Shown here piece by piece: positions 25,113 to 33,046 of a stretch of DNA of 33,046 bases. The notes beneath the pieces were generated by a model, which was not told where the DNA came from, did no database searches, and saw only the letters and a program-made list of their open reading frames with translations. Within the stretch, counting starts at the first letter, position 1; the number at the start of each line of letters is the position of its first letter. Both the position numbers and the translations under genes were made by a program. The stretch is taken from assembly GCA_903923205.1 (NCBI GenBank), contig CAIXXC010000402.1:1-33046 (forward strand), read 5' to 3'. The stretch is from an uncultured Rhodospirillales bacterium (GTDB lineage Bacteria > Pseudomonadota > Alphaproteobacteria > ATCC43930 > CGMCC-115725).

Positions 25113-28100
25113 TTAGCCGCTCCGGCGGGATATCCTATCACGCAGATTGGGCGGGGAGGAGGCCGTCAGGTACCGCCGCCCGTCCGATGTTAGGCCACGC
25201 CCACCCGGACCAACACGAATCAGATCTAACCGAGCCAGATATTCTGAGACATTCACGAAGTCACCTCGGTTCGAAATACCTAGGGCACGTCGGATTTCTT
25301 CCTCAGCAACGGCCCCCCGCGTTCGCAGCAGCTTAAGATAAGCGATGTGATCTGGGCCAAGGCCATTGCTGTCCACGCCCAGCGTCTCCTGGAACCAGTT
25401 TGAGACCGCATCGACGCTCATGCGTTCGCTGACTTCTGGCTTTGTCGGAACCCTTCCAAAGGCTTGTTCTGCCGTACCGTAAAAACTCGACACAAGCGGC
25501 TCGAGGATATTGACGCTTGGTCGCGGACTACACTGCATGCGGGCCGAAATTTCCAGGCATGTCTCACGACTAAGCCCTGGTTGCCCAAGCTTTTCGACCG
25601 AGTGTAACCACACGATTCCCGCCATTTCCTCTAGCGTGTAGGACCGCAAGATTGTCTTGTCGGGCCGACTCTGAAACGCTTCACTCAGCTTGCCGGGATC
25701 GGTCGTAGCGAGCAGGAAAACCACTTCGCTGAAGTCGTAGATCACATTTCCGACGGTGGTGTTGCGGCGCTCGTCAAGCGCGCTGAGCAAAACTGTGGAA
25801 ACAGCACCCGCCACAGCATGCACTTCATCAATGAAAATCAGGCAAGGGTCGACCCGAACCGTCCCGCTTGGACTATCGGGAACCTTATCGAGTTCGGCGA
25901 GCCGGTCTATGATCATCTCCGGGCGACGAAGATCGGCACCGTTGAAGATGATTGGTTCAAGTCCTAACAGTTGTTCGGCGATCCGCCGCGCAAGCGTGGT
26001 CTTGCCAACGCCCGCCGGGCCCACGAACAGCTTATCGAGAAAACGTTCGTCCCAACCCTTGGCTTTGCGCGCCTGATTGTCGAGCTCGCGTGCGATTTCA
26101 TCTTGCCCGATCATTCCCAGGGCGTTCACCTGGGGTGGCCAGACGGCACCCGTACCGGACGTGGGCAAGACGGATAGCATCGGCGTCGTTTGGGAATCTG
26201 GCTGACGGGTTGGCTCGCCCTTCGGCTGCGCGGTAGCACTGCTGCTTATCTCCGGCGACGCCGGTTTTGGAGCATTACTGGTAGAGGGATTTTCGGTCAC
26301 CTGCTTCTCAGCCAGCCCCACAGCTTTTGTGACGGACGTATCGGTCGGTCTGTTCGCTGGCCGCGTAGGTCCAGCGCCCTCATCTGCCGACGTTGGATCT
26401 ATCGGTGTATCCGGCGAGCCATCGGGGGTAGCCTTCTGGACGAAATCCTTCCCGAACAATTCCTCAGCCAATTGTTCGGTAATGGTCCGCACCGTGATTG
26501 GGATCTGTCGTGCGCCGAGTGGCGTCAACCGAGGCGCTTCCGTTGCGCGCAGCTTCACTATCACAATCTCACCGTCGACCTGAACGATCGGTGGCTGTGG
26601 GCTATCGCCGAAGAGATCTTTTAGCCAAGGCCCCCATATCTTGCGCTGCGCTGCATCCTCGCGGTCATTCCCCCATCGATTTGATGCAGCCCTAACCAAA
26701 ACTTCCTTCAACATCTCCGAGCGCGGTGCTGCGAACGGCCCGCTGCCGCTGACCGCGTTGAGCAACACCGCTGCTGTCTTCTCGATCTGATCGGCCGCGT
26801 GCCCGATAAGCGCCGCCTCATCGAACAGCATTGCCTCCCTGGTTGTTTTGACCTCTATGCATGTGATGCGGAACGATCCATCCCCCTCGCGACGGACCGC
26901 GATAAGATCACAGCGTTCCCCGCCGGTATTGGGGCCGAGCTTGAGCCAGAGCCGAGCGATCCGACCATCGACCGAGGCGACTAGCGCATTGGCATTTTGC
27001 CGACGTACATCTCGCGCTGCGAGCAGCATGCCAACAAAACCAAGCACTTTGGCATTGTCAGGCAAGCCGGACTGCTTCTTGATCATATCCAGCAAGCCTG
27101 CGCCGACCAAGTTTACGCCTTGCCGCAGGACGTGACCCAAGCCCTCGTCGGTTATCGTCAAATTGCAGCTGCCAAAAGCCGCATACATCAGTGTCGACAG
27201 GCGACCGTAATTCGCCGCGCTGAGCAGAACCTGGCGGTTCCCCTCCTTGCGTTGCAGGAGACGGATTGCCTTCATTCCGCTTTCAGGCGGCAGCGCGCGG
27301 TCGGCTAGCAGGACCCACTGCGCAGGCGGACGCTCCCCAATTACTAGACTATCAATGGTCGTGCGCAGCCGATCTGCATCTGCGGACGCAATCATCGTGC
27401 TGTCACGCTGTTCCTGCTCGAATTCATGAATCATTGTCATGAAGTCGGAGAAGGGTGGTTCCCCCGGATGGGGGCTCAAGCTAATATCGCCTAACATCCT
27501 ATCGACTACGATTTCGTTGCGCACACAAAAAGGGCTCATTGGCAGTAGGCGCTCGACGCGCCGTCGCCGCACTGAAATTGCTGATTCGTCGAAGATTGCC
27601 ACAAGATGCTGTGGACGCACCGACAGGACATCGTGGACAAGCTTATCAAGGCTCTCATGCGCATCGCGATCGACGCGAAGATCGAGCCTACCGGCGGCGA
27701 CCTTCTCATAGACAAGGTCCTGCGCTTTGCCCTCTAGCGTTGCAGCTGCGACAAGCCGATCCTGGTGGCCAGCTGTCGCGACGATTGATACGTCGAGCGC
27801 GGGCAATCGATCACGGCTGTTACGCGGCTCGCTCAAAAATTTGGTCAACCGCTCAAGCAGCTTTGCCGGCTCTGGCGGGTTGACGAGGGTCAAGCGCAGT
27901 GGGCGCGGATGATTGGGGTAGAGCAGCACATAATGGCTAAGCGCAAGCACCAGCGTCTCGACGCCATCGGCGCTGCTCACTGCGTTGTGGAGATTTTCGA
28001 AGGTTGCCAGACCGCAAATCGTGTTGGCAACCGGCAAAAGCTGGTTGAGACCCCGTCCTTCGGGCGTGGCCCCCGTTCTTATAACGCCCAGGAATTGCTC

Positions 28101-29867
28101 GGGCCGTCGCAGTTCCTCTATAACGACCTTCCGGTCACTATCTGACATACCTCCTACCAGCGACAGATCCCGAAGTACCTCGCCAAGGCGCTGATACCGC
28201 CAAAGATGTAGGGGATGAAGTGGCAGCATCACCGCCTTCGCGCTCACGCCGCCATCCGCGCGCCGGATCCGGACTTGGATCAGATCGAGCGAAAGGATCG
28301 CATCCAGCGTCGCTTGCGCCCAGTCTCGAGACTCATCCCAGACTGCCCGATAATTTTGCTGAACGGCTTTGTAGAGTTCAGTCGTCACCGCCAGATATTG
28401 GGTGCACCGTTCCTTTGTCTCAGGATGGGTGTCCAGCCACTCGCGGGGGTGGATCAGCAATGGCCGGACGGAGTCGGCGAGCGATGCGCGTGCCGCCAGA
28501 AAATCACGCCACATGGCCGCAATTGGACGCGAGCAAGCTTCCGCTACGGCTGCAATTTCATCCCAAGCTTCAAGCAGGGATTCGACCGAATAGGATTCAC
28601 CATCATGCCGCCAGATTGCCTGCGGATCGACAAATACCGGATCAACTTCTGCATAGCGTGCCAGAGCCTGTGGCAGGTCGGCGACATCGGTTTCCATTAG
28701 TCCGCCAAAGCGGTCAACAGCGCAAAAGCCCGTGACCCAGTCTATGATCTTCGGATCAATAGACTCATCGAGCTTTGCGACGCCTTGGCTTGTGGACTGG
28801 TTGGATGCCAGGCGGTCGCCGTTCTGGTCGAATTCTTCCCAAGCATCCTCAAGTGCCTTGCCGATCGCTGCAAGATCCTCTTCTCGCCCTTCGAGGAGCG
28901 CATCAACGGCCATATCTCGGAAATCTGGTTCGTCCGGTCCGGACGTGTCACCTGGATCGCCGCGGTCTTCGATGACATCTGGCTCGTCGTCCGTCGGGGT
29001 CTGGATGGTCATCGGCGGGTCGGGAGGCAAGGTCACGAGCTTATCTGCGTCTTCAAGCGTCAAGCCAGCGTCCGGATCCCCCCGCCGATGCGCCTCGAGC
29101 CGATCCAGCGCGCGCGTCACCGCAGTCGCCGTATCTAAACTTTTGTAGCGAGTGACGCGCTGGCGCCGCTGCCGAATTTCGCCCGGGGAGAGGATAGTAA
29201 CGCGCTCTCCGACCTGCAGATTATGTTCGAGCCGCTTGGCAACGTCGTCGGCTTCGAACAGCTGCGGGTCGGCGAGCAATCCCAAAGCCGGTAGCGCATC
29301 TCGTGGCGCGTCAATATTGCCCTCGGGCGCGGCGCTCCAAGCGGCGAGAAACGCGGAGACCCCCTCCAGCGAGCGAAGCGAAGCTAAAGGCGGAGACTGG
29401 CGAAGTGTCGTCAGCAACGCACGGTGCTGCGGCGTACCGGTGAAATTCGCGCCGGTCTCGGCCCAGTTTAGCAAATAGCTGGCAAGCTCTCCCGAGGAGG
29501 CGCGCGAGAAGAAGCGCAGACCATGCACGCTGGGATTATACCCTCTTGCCAAAGCGATGATCCTGGGATGACGTGTGCGGTCATTGCGCCACTCGGTGGC
29601 AATGTGCAGGTCGTTGGTTACGCTCACAAGTCCCGAAAGCCCTGCCCCCGCGGCGCTTGCTTGGACATCAGCGTCGCTCGCACCAAAGCCGACCAGTGCT
29701 AGCGAAAACGATTGGGCCGGCAATCCGCCGATGGCCAGCGCCGTCAGTAGGCTGTCGATGTCGCAGCGCGGAAGTCCTTCGCGAGCAAAGTCATTTTCGA
29801 GATCTAGCCGCGCCAATATCCATGCGGCTAGTGCTTCGCTGACGAAGGATGCAGCAGATCGTACCAT
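25113..29867 (-). CDS. 1584-aa protein with PD-(D/E)XK-like motif and C-terminal RuvB-like AAA+ module (DptH-like position)
   Basis: Regions in order: about 300 mixed residues; an acidic linker (DDEPDVIEDRGDPGD); a long body with LPLHPLHLWRYQRLGEVL and RLTLVNPPEPAK, phrases recalling the large FtsK/HerA-type proteins such as DptH; a nuclease-like motif CDLIAV ... ITCIEVKTT (Asp about 987, Glu about 1004, Lys about 1006); a Pro/Ser/Thr linker (about 1160-1245); then an AAA+ module with FVGPAGVGKTTLARRIAE near 1281, LIFIDEVHAVAG near 1341, FLLATTDPGKL, and a winged helix as in RuvB (about 1500-1575). ATG 29867 is chosen: it follows the previous stop as TGAgATG with GAAGAG ten bases upstream. 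A frame from TTG 29900 would overlap. The body plus RuvB-like end is unusual, and the role is inferred. Confidence 0.8.
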   Translation of the reverse strand: MVRSAASFVSEALAAWILARLDLENDFAREGLPRCDIDSLLTALAIGGLPAQSFSLALVGFGASDADVQASAAGAGLSGLVSVTNDLHIATEWRNDRTRHPRIIALARGYNPSVHGLRFFSRASSGELASYLLNWAETGANFTGTPQHRALLTTLRQSPPLASLRSLEGVSAFLAAWSAAPEGNIDAPRDALPALGLLADPQLFEADDVAKRLEHNLQVGERVTILSPGEIRQRRQRVTRYKSLDTATAVTRALDRLEAHRRGDPDAGLTLEDADKLVTLPPDPPMTIQTPTDDEPDVIEDRGDPGDTSGPDEPDFRDMAVDALLEGREEDLAAIGKALEDAWEEFDQNGDRLASNQSTSQGVAKLDESIDPKIIDWVTGFCAVDRFGGLMETDVADLPQALARYAEVDPVFVDPQAIWRHDGESYSVESLLEAWDEIAAVAEACSRPIAAMWRDFLAARASLADSVRPLLIHPREWLDTHPETKERCTQYLAVTTELYKAVQQNYRAVWDESRDWAQATLDAILSLDLIQVRIRRADGGVSAKAVMLPLHPLHLWRYQRLGEVLRDLSLVGGMSDSDRKVVIEELRRPEQFLGVIRTGATPEGRGLNQLLPVANTICGLATFENLHNAVSSADGVETLVLALSHYVLLYPNHPRPLRLTLVNPPEPAKLLERLTKFLSEPRNSRDRLPALDVSIVATAGHQDRLVAAATLEGKAQDLVYEKVAAGRLDLRVDRDAHESLDKLVHDVLSVRPQHLVAIFDESAISVRRRRVERLLPMSPFCVRNEIVVDRMLGDISLSPHPGEPPFSDFMTMIHEFEQEQRDSTMIASADADRLRTTIDSLVIGERPPAQWVLLADRALPPESGMKAIRLLQRKEGNRQVLLSAANYGRLSTLMYAAFGSCNLTITDEGLGHVLRQGVNLVGAGLLDMIKKQSGLPDNAKVLGFVGMLLAARDVRRQNANALVASVDGRIARLWLKLGPNTGGERCDLIAVRREGDGSFRITCIEVKTTREAMLFDEAALIGHAADQIEKTAAVLLNAVSGSGPFAAPRSEMLKEVLVRAASNRWGNDREDAAQRKIWGPWLKDLFGDSPQPPIVQVDGEIVIVKLRATEAPRLTPLGARQIPITVRTITEQLAEELFGKDFVQKATPDGSPDTPIDPTSADEGAGPTRPANRPTDTSVTKAVGLAEKQVTENPSTSNAPKPASPEISSSATAQPKGEPTRQPDSQTTPMLSVLPTSGTGAVWPPQVNALGMIGQDEIARELDNQARKAKGWDERFLDKLFVGPAGVGKTTLARRIAEQLLGLEPIIFNGADLRRPEMIIDRLAELDKVPDSPSGTVRVDPCLIFIDEVHAVAGAVSTVLLSALDERRNTTVGNVIYDFSEVVFLLATTDPGKLSEAFQSRPDKTILRSYTLEEMAGIVWLHSVEKLGQPGLSRETCLEISARMQCSPRPSVNILEPLVSSFYGTAEQAFGRVPTKPEVSERMSVDAVSNWFQETLGVDSNGLGPDHIAYLKLLRTRGAVAEEEIRRALGISNRGDFVNVSEYLARLDLIRVGPGGRGLTSDGRRYLTASSPPNLRDRISRRSG

Positions 29868-29868
29868 C

Positions 29869-31227
29869 TCAGATGAGCTCTTCAGCATTGATGGCAACAA
29901 GGGTCAGACCATCCGATGGCTCGACGGCCAGCCCTAGACGGATCAGCAGTGCTTCAAAAGCCATGGAATTTGGCCTGAGGTCATCGTCGCGATCCAGCGG
30001 ACCAAAGCGATTTGACCGCAGCAGATCGCCGTCCTGGGCGCCAGCGCCGACCACCAATGACCATGTGGTTCGCAGGCGTTCGGCAAAGTCGGTCATCGTT
30101 AACACCTGGTTTTCCTTAAGCAGACTGAGCGCGAGCACGCGCAGCGTATCCGCCTGCAGCTCGATATGTTTGTGTTTGGCGACCGCAGAGCGCGGCTGAA
30201 CAATTCCGATCCGAACCCCCAGATCGCGAAAATGCTCGTCCAGTATCTGACGAGCCTCTGCAGAGCTTGCGAAGACGTTCCAATCGCCTTCTGCCACGGT
30301 TTGTCTATCGACGGAGGAGTAGGCGCGGTCATAGCTTGAGGAAAAGAAGTCGAGCGCGCGCGCATACGTTGCCCGGCTTTGACTCCGGATGCGGGGATTG
30401 CTTCCCTGAAGAGCATCGATCAGCAGCAGCGGTGCGTCGCTGGCCTGCCGCATCATATACGCGAACAACCAGCAGCAGATTCCCAATATCACATAGCGCA
30501 GAGCGTAGTTTGAACGCTGCCGCTCAAGATTTGCCGTTAGCTGGCCAATTGCGATGGTGCAATCTTGCATCATGGCCGCGATCGCTGCCGCTCGATCGGG
30601 TTCGATCGAGCCAAAAAATTCGTCATGACGATCAGGCCACTCCTCGTACTCCGCATCGAGCAATGGCTCGCCCAGCGTCGCCAGAGGCGGTGGCGGTAAT
30701 TCGATCAGTCGCCTGATCGTTTCAAGCACGATCCGTCCCTCAGCGGTCGCCTCGAAAATGTTGATGACGAAGCTTCCTGAATAGCCGTGGTTCTTCGACG
30801 AATTGGAGACGTAACGCACCGAAGGCGCACTGTAGTCGGCACCAAACGTAGAATAAGGGGGGAAGGCGGCGGCAAGCGCTGAGCCGTCATTGTTATAGGC
30901 GGCGTTGAGATGCGCCCGCAACGTTCTGAAAGCATCAAGGTCAACCGACGGATCCAGCCTACCAAGATCGATTAGAAGGGGATGCAGCCGGTCCGACGGA
31001 TAGTCGTCTTGAACGCGCTTACTGTCCTTTGGCGCGATCTTCGGCACAGACGCTTTGTTGAGATATTCAAGCTTATAGTGACGCCCGGTCAGCGCCAGAA
31101 GGAAGCTCGTCGCGAAATGGACCGGCTTCATGCGAAGCGGTTGGTACCCCAATATAGCACCATGCACGCGGCGCTCTGCCGCTGTTTCTTCACGCCTTTC
31201 GGCGCCGCTACGCACTGGCTTAGGCAT
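29869..31227 (-). CDS. 452-aa protein of unknown family (DptG-like position)
   Basis: Not recognised by sequence. It starts MPKPVRSGAERREETAAERR, a charged helix, then FATSFLLALTGRHYKLEYLN. One hydrophobic segment, YVILGICCWLFAYMMRQ near residues 240-260, could be a membrane or buried helix. The C-terminal 120 residues are helical and resemble a winged-helix end (LALSLLKENQVLTMTDFAERLRTTW). ATG 31227 is preferred over GTG 31239: AAGGTG lies nine bases upstream, and the gene then overlaps the end of the ATPase gene by eight bases. It sits between a GNAGDGKT ATPase and a 1.6-kilo-residue protein, the place and size of dptG in phosphorothioate-dependent restriction loci; homology is unproven. 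Confidence 0.75.
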   Translation of the reverse strand: MPKPVRSGAERREETAAERRVHGAILGYQPLRMKPVHFATSFLLALTGRHYKLEYLNKASVPKIAPKDSKRVQDDYPSDRLHPLLIDLGRLDPSVDLDAFRTLRAHLNAAYNNDGSALAAAFPPYSTFGADYSAPSVRYVSNSSKNHGYSGSFVINIFEATAEGRIVLETIRRLIELPPPPLATLGEPLLDAEYEEWPDRHDEFFGSIEPDRAAAIAAMMQDCTIAIGQLTANLERQRSNYALRYVILGICCWLFAYMMRQASDAPLLLIDALQGSNPRIRSQSRATYARALDFFSSSYDRAYSSVDRQTVAEGDWNVFASSAEARQILDEHFRDLGVRIGIVQPRSAVAKHKHIELQADTLRVLALSLLKENQVLTMTDFAERLRTTWSLVVGAGAQDGDLLRSNRFGPLDRDDDLRPNSMAFEALLIRLGLAVEPSDGLTLVAINAEELI

Positions 31228-32830
31228 AGGTACGTACACCTTCGAATCGACGACCGTCCGCGCTCAGACTGACTTGGATGAGCTCGAGACTCTCAAGATG
31301 GACGGACCAGATCGTATCATGTCTGCTTGCTTGGCCCGCTCCCAGCTTCTCGAGAAAGGCGTCGAGGCGATGAATATCCCTCTCGGGTATGAGCTTGCGA
31401 GGCAGACCGCGGGCCAGGCGGCGCAGCGTTCGCCACAAGGGGAAATCGATTCGCAAGCGCGGCGAACCGACAATCGTGGGCGCGGTGAGCGCGACATGAT
31501 CGGGGCGATAGTCGAAGCAACCAGCCAACCGGGAGGGCAGACGCGGAACCTCGAGCTTGAATTGCTCGGCTGCGACCCGTTCGGCGGCGACGAATGAGCG
31601 CGAAGGCTGCTCGTGAAAGCGATGTCCACTCCACAGATAAAGATGCTGGTCCCGCGAATCAAAACGGACCGGACAATAGGCAGCGTTGATTGCATTAACC
31701 AGATCTGCGACTAGTGCGCGTCCGGAACCGCGCCGACCTCTTAACAGATTTTCAAAGTCGGTGGCATCCGGATCGGCCAGATCAAATACTTCCTGACCGT
31801 TCACGTGCTCGAAATAGAAACGCCGCTTGAGGGCGGCAAAATCTTCCCACTCAAGTGTCGGGTGCGGCGGCGGTACCGGAGCGCGCATTGCCCAACCATG
31901 ACGTACTTCGGGCGCGCGGTTCTCGAGCGCGGCATCCCAGAGTGGGTGACTGCTCGCCGCCGGATCGACAGCCTGAAGCGCTGCCGTTAGATCGAAGCGC
32001 TCATCGCGGGAGAACAGCGCCTCGGAATACCAGTCGTTGCGCTGGTAGTCGCCGCGCCCTTGGCGCCCAAAGATCATGCGAGCAATTATGATCCAGAGCT
32101 CGCGTACCGTTGCGCGATAGCCAAGCGCCACCAATCGATCGGCCAATGTCCTGAGGCGGGCGCGCACGAGCGGCAGCGACAGCAGTTCGACGTTGCGGCG
32201 CGCAATCGGCTCACTGGCTCCTGTTATAACGCGCTTCAATCCTTCATCGGCTAGGATCGTATCGAGTAGCGCATCGACAAAGTCTGCTCCCAGCGGGTTG
32301 CGCAGGCTCAGGTCAACGACGAGCACATCTCCCGCGTCCTCCTCCAGTGTGAGATCACCGTAAGCAAGGCGGTGACGGCACTGGCGCGAAACCTCACTGA
32401 GGTGTGGCGCCGACGAATCTGCCATGCGCATCTGATACAGCGGATATTCGTTGGCGGCGATGCAGAAGGGATGTCCCGCGGCGATCGCATCACGCCACGC
32501 TGCCAGTATCGGACCGGGATCGTCCCCACGCATACGTGCGGTCGCGTCCTCGATCACGACGGCACCTGCGGCTTCCAGTTCCGCCTTCACACGGCGCAGC
32601 AAATGCGTCTTACCGTCACCAGCATTACCGGTCAGAACAATGCTGCGCCCCGCGCGTACCTGCTCGCCAAGGAAACGCTCGATATCGCCGGCTACATGCA
32701 ACCGAACGAAATCCTCGTCGGTTAGCGCCTCCGCAATAGCTTTCGGACCCGCCGCAGCAAGCGTGCGCCACAGCGCACTTCCGTCCTCTTCGACTGCCGT
32801 GCGAGGCAAATCGACCTCTCCCCCATTCAT
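31220..32830 (-). CDS. P-loop ATPase with GNAGDGKT motif (DptF-like)
   Basis: A 536-aa ATPase. Walker A is VLTGNAGDGKTHLL with the P-loop at 68-75, preceded by a helix and IERFLGEQVRAGRS. A Walker B-like strand is DVLVVDLSLRNPL at 168-180, between PFCIAANEYPLYQ (sensor-like) and a helical lid. The GxxGDGK(S/T) form with the IAANE stretch recalls DptF, the ATPase of phosphorothioate-dependent restriction, but I cannot confirm it by alignment. The C-terminal 300 residues contain FEHVNGQEVFDL, GRRGSGRALVADLVNAIN and LYLWSGHRF, with no known motif. ATG 32830 overlaps the upstream stop in ATGA, and GGGAG lies about ten bases upstream. Confidence 0.85.
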   Translation of the reverse strand: MNGGEVDLPRTAVEEDGSALWRTLAAAGPKAIAEALTDEDFVRLHVAGDIERFLGEQVRAGRSIVLTGNAGDGKTHLLRRVKAELEAAGAVVIEDATARMRGDDPGPILAAWRDAIAAGHPFCIAANEYPLYQMRMADSSAPHLSEVSRQCRHRLAYGDLTLEEDAGDVLVVDLSLRNPLGADFVDALLDTILADEGLKRVITGASEPIARRNVELLSLPLVRARLRTLADRLVALGYRATVRELWIIIARMIFGRQGRGDYQRNDWYSEALFSRDERFDLTAALQAVDPAASSHPLWDAALENRAPEVRHGWAMRAPVPPPHPTLEWEDFAALKRRFYFEHVNGQEVFDLADPDATDFENLLRGRRGSGRALVADLVNAINAAYCPVRFDSRDQHLYLWSGHRFHEQPSRSFVAAERVAAEQFKLEVPRLPSRLAGCFDYRPDHVALTAPTIVGSPRLRIDFPLWRTLRRLARGLPRKLIPERDIHRLDAFLEKLGAGQASRHDTIWSVHLESLELIQVSLSADGRRFEGVRTYA

Positions 32831-33046
32831 TCCCGTGATTCTCCCGCCTCTTGAAAGTTAGCATTGCCCAAGGGAATGAAGGCGTCCAGCGGCAACGCCG
32901 CCATTGCTGGCTGATGATCAAGACGGCTCGCCAACCAACGCTTGCGCCAGAACTCCGCGATGCGCTCCGAGGCGTCCTCGAACTGGTCTGGTGCCGCCAG
33001 ATAGCTGGGCAGTTCGGTAGTGCGTTCGACCAGCCAGTCCGGAGCG
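32827..33046 (-). CDS. C-terminal part of an upstream operon gene, 5' end outside window
   Basis: A frame open from the right edge ends at 32827-32829 (TGA), overlapping the ATPase start as ATGA. The 72 visible residues read like a real protein: DWLVERTTELPSYLAAPDQF, then ERIAEFWRKRWLASRLD, and a C-terminus AFIPLGNANFQEAGESRE. They are amphipathic and rich in tryptophan and arginine. No family is recognised. It is too short for a call, but shows that the minus-strand operon continues beyond the window. Competing frames here are shorter or read poorly. Confidence 0.7.
   Translation of the reverse strand, partial: APDWLVERTTELPSYLAAPDQFEDASERIAEFWRKRWLASRLDHQPAMAALPLDAFIPLGNANFQEAGESRE

Noticed and set aside
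10351-33046. DISARM, Dpd, BREX or Dnd assignment of the cassette
   Set aside because: Their marker genes are not visible: DISARM methylase and PLD protein, Dpd deazapurine genes, BREX PglZ/PglX, DndBCDE. Only single components resemble these systems.
1-33046. tRNA or rRNA genes, CRISPR arrays, insertion sequences
   Set aside because: I saw no repeat-spacer array, no transposase motif, and no tRNA-like cloverleaf or rRNA sequence.

Overview
The window is high-G+C DNA with alphaproteobacterial character. The gene style points to the Sphingomonadales: a DUF1778/GNAT toxin-antitoxin pair, a compact plasmid-type SSB, a small DUF6437-like protein, a TraD/MobF relaxase pair and an S24 repressor. 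That assignment rests on family resemblance recalled from memory, not on a search. No ribosomal or core metabolic gene is present, so this reads as part of a plasmid or integrative conjugative element.

Left part (1 to about 3.4 kb): small accessory genes of a mobile element. These are the end of a DUF2493 (SLOG-like) protein, a type II toxin-antitoxin operon with a palindromic operator, ssb with a strong terminator, and three small genes. Two of the genes have structured leaders that resemble each other.

Mobilisation part (3.4 to 10.2 kb): a 434-base non-coding region that is the best place for oriT, followed by a ribbon-helix-helix relaxosome protein, a TraD-type coupling protein and a MobF relaxase-helicase. 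The order matches the R388 trwA-trwB-trwC block. A convergent S24-family repressor with its own operator array follows directly. No type IV secretion pore genes are in the window.

Right part (10.35 kb to the end, about 22.7 kb): a large cassette of nucleic-acid motor proteins, probably a defence island. A plus-strand pair encodes a 971-aa protein of unknown family and a SNF2-type ATPase, joined by ATGA. It converges on a minus-strand run that enters from beyond the right edge. That run encodes a partial protein, a GNAGDGKT P-loop ATPase, a 452-aa protein, a 1584-aa protein with a PD-(D/E)XK-like motif and a C-terminal RuvB-like AAA+ module, a 2059-aa DEAH helicase with DUF1998 (Druantia DruE size and layout), a NERD-nuclease/UvrD-helicase fusion, and a 319-aa protein. 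Most junctions overlap by a few bases, which suggests translational coupling.

The three genes ATPase, about 450 aa, about 1600 aa recall the order and sizes of the phosphorothioate-dependent restriction genes dptF-dptG-dptH. They lie next to a DruE-like helicase and not next to any phosphorothioation gene visible here. This mixed assembly is the most interesting item in the window. It does not match any complete system I know (DISARM, Dpd, BREX, Druantia I to III, Dnd/Ssp). The right edge cuts the operon, so a modification module may lie outside.
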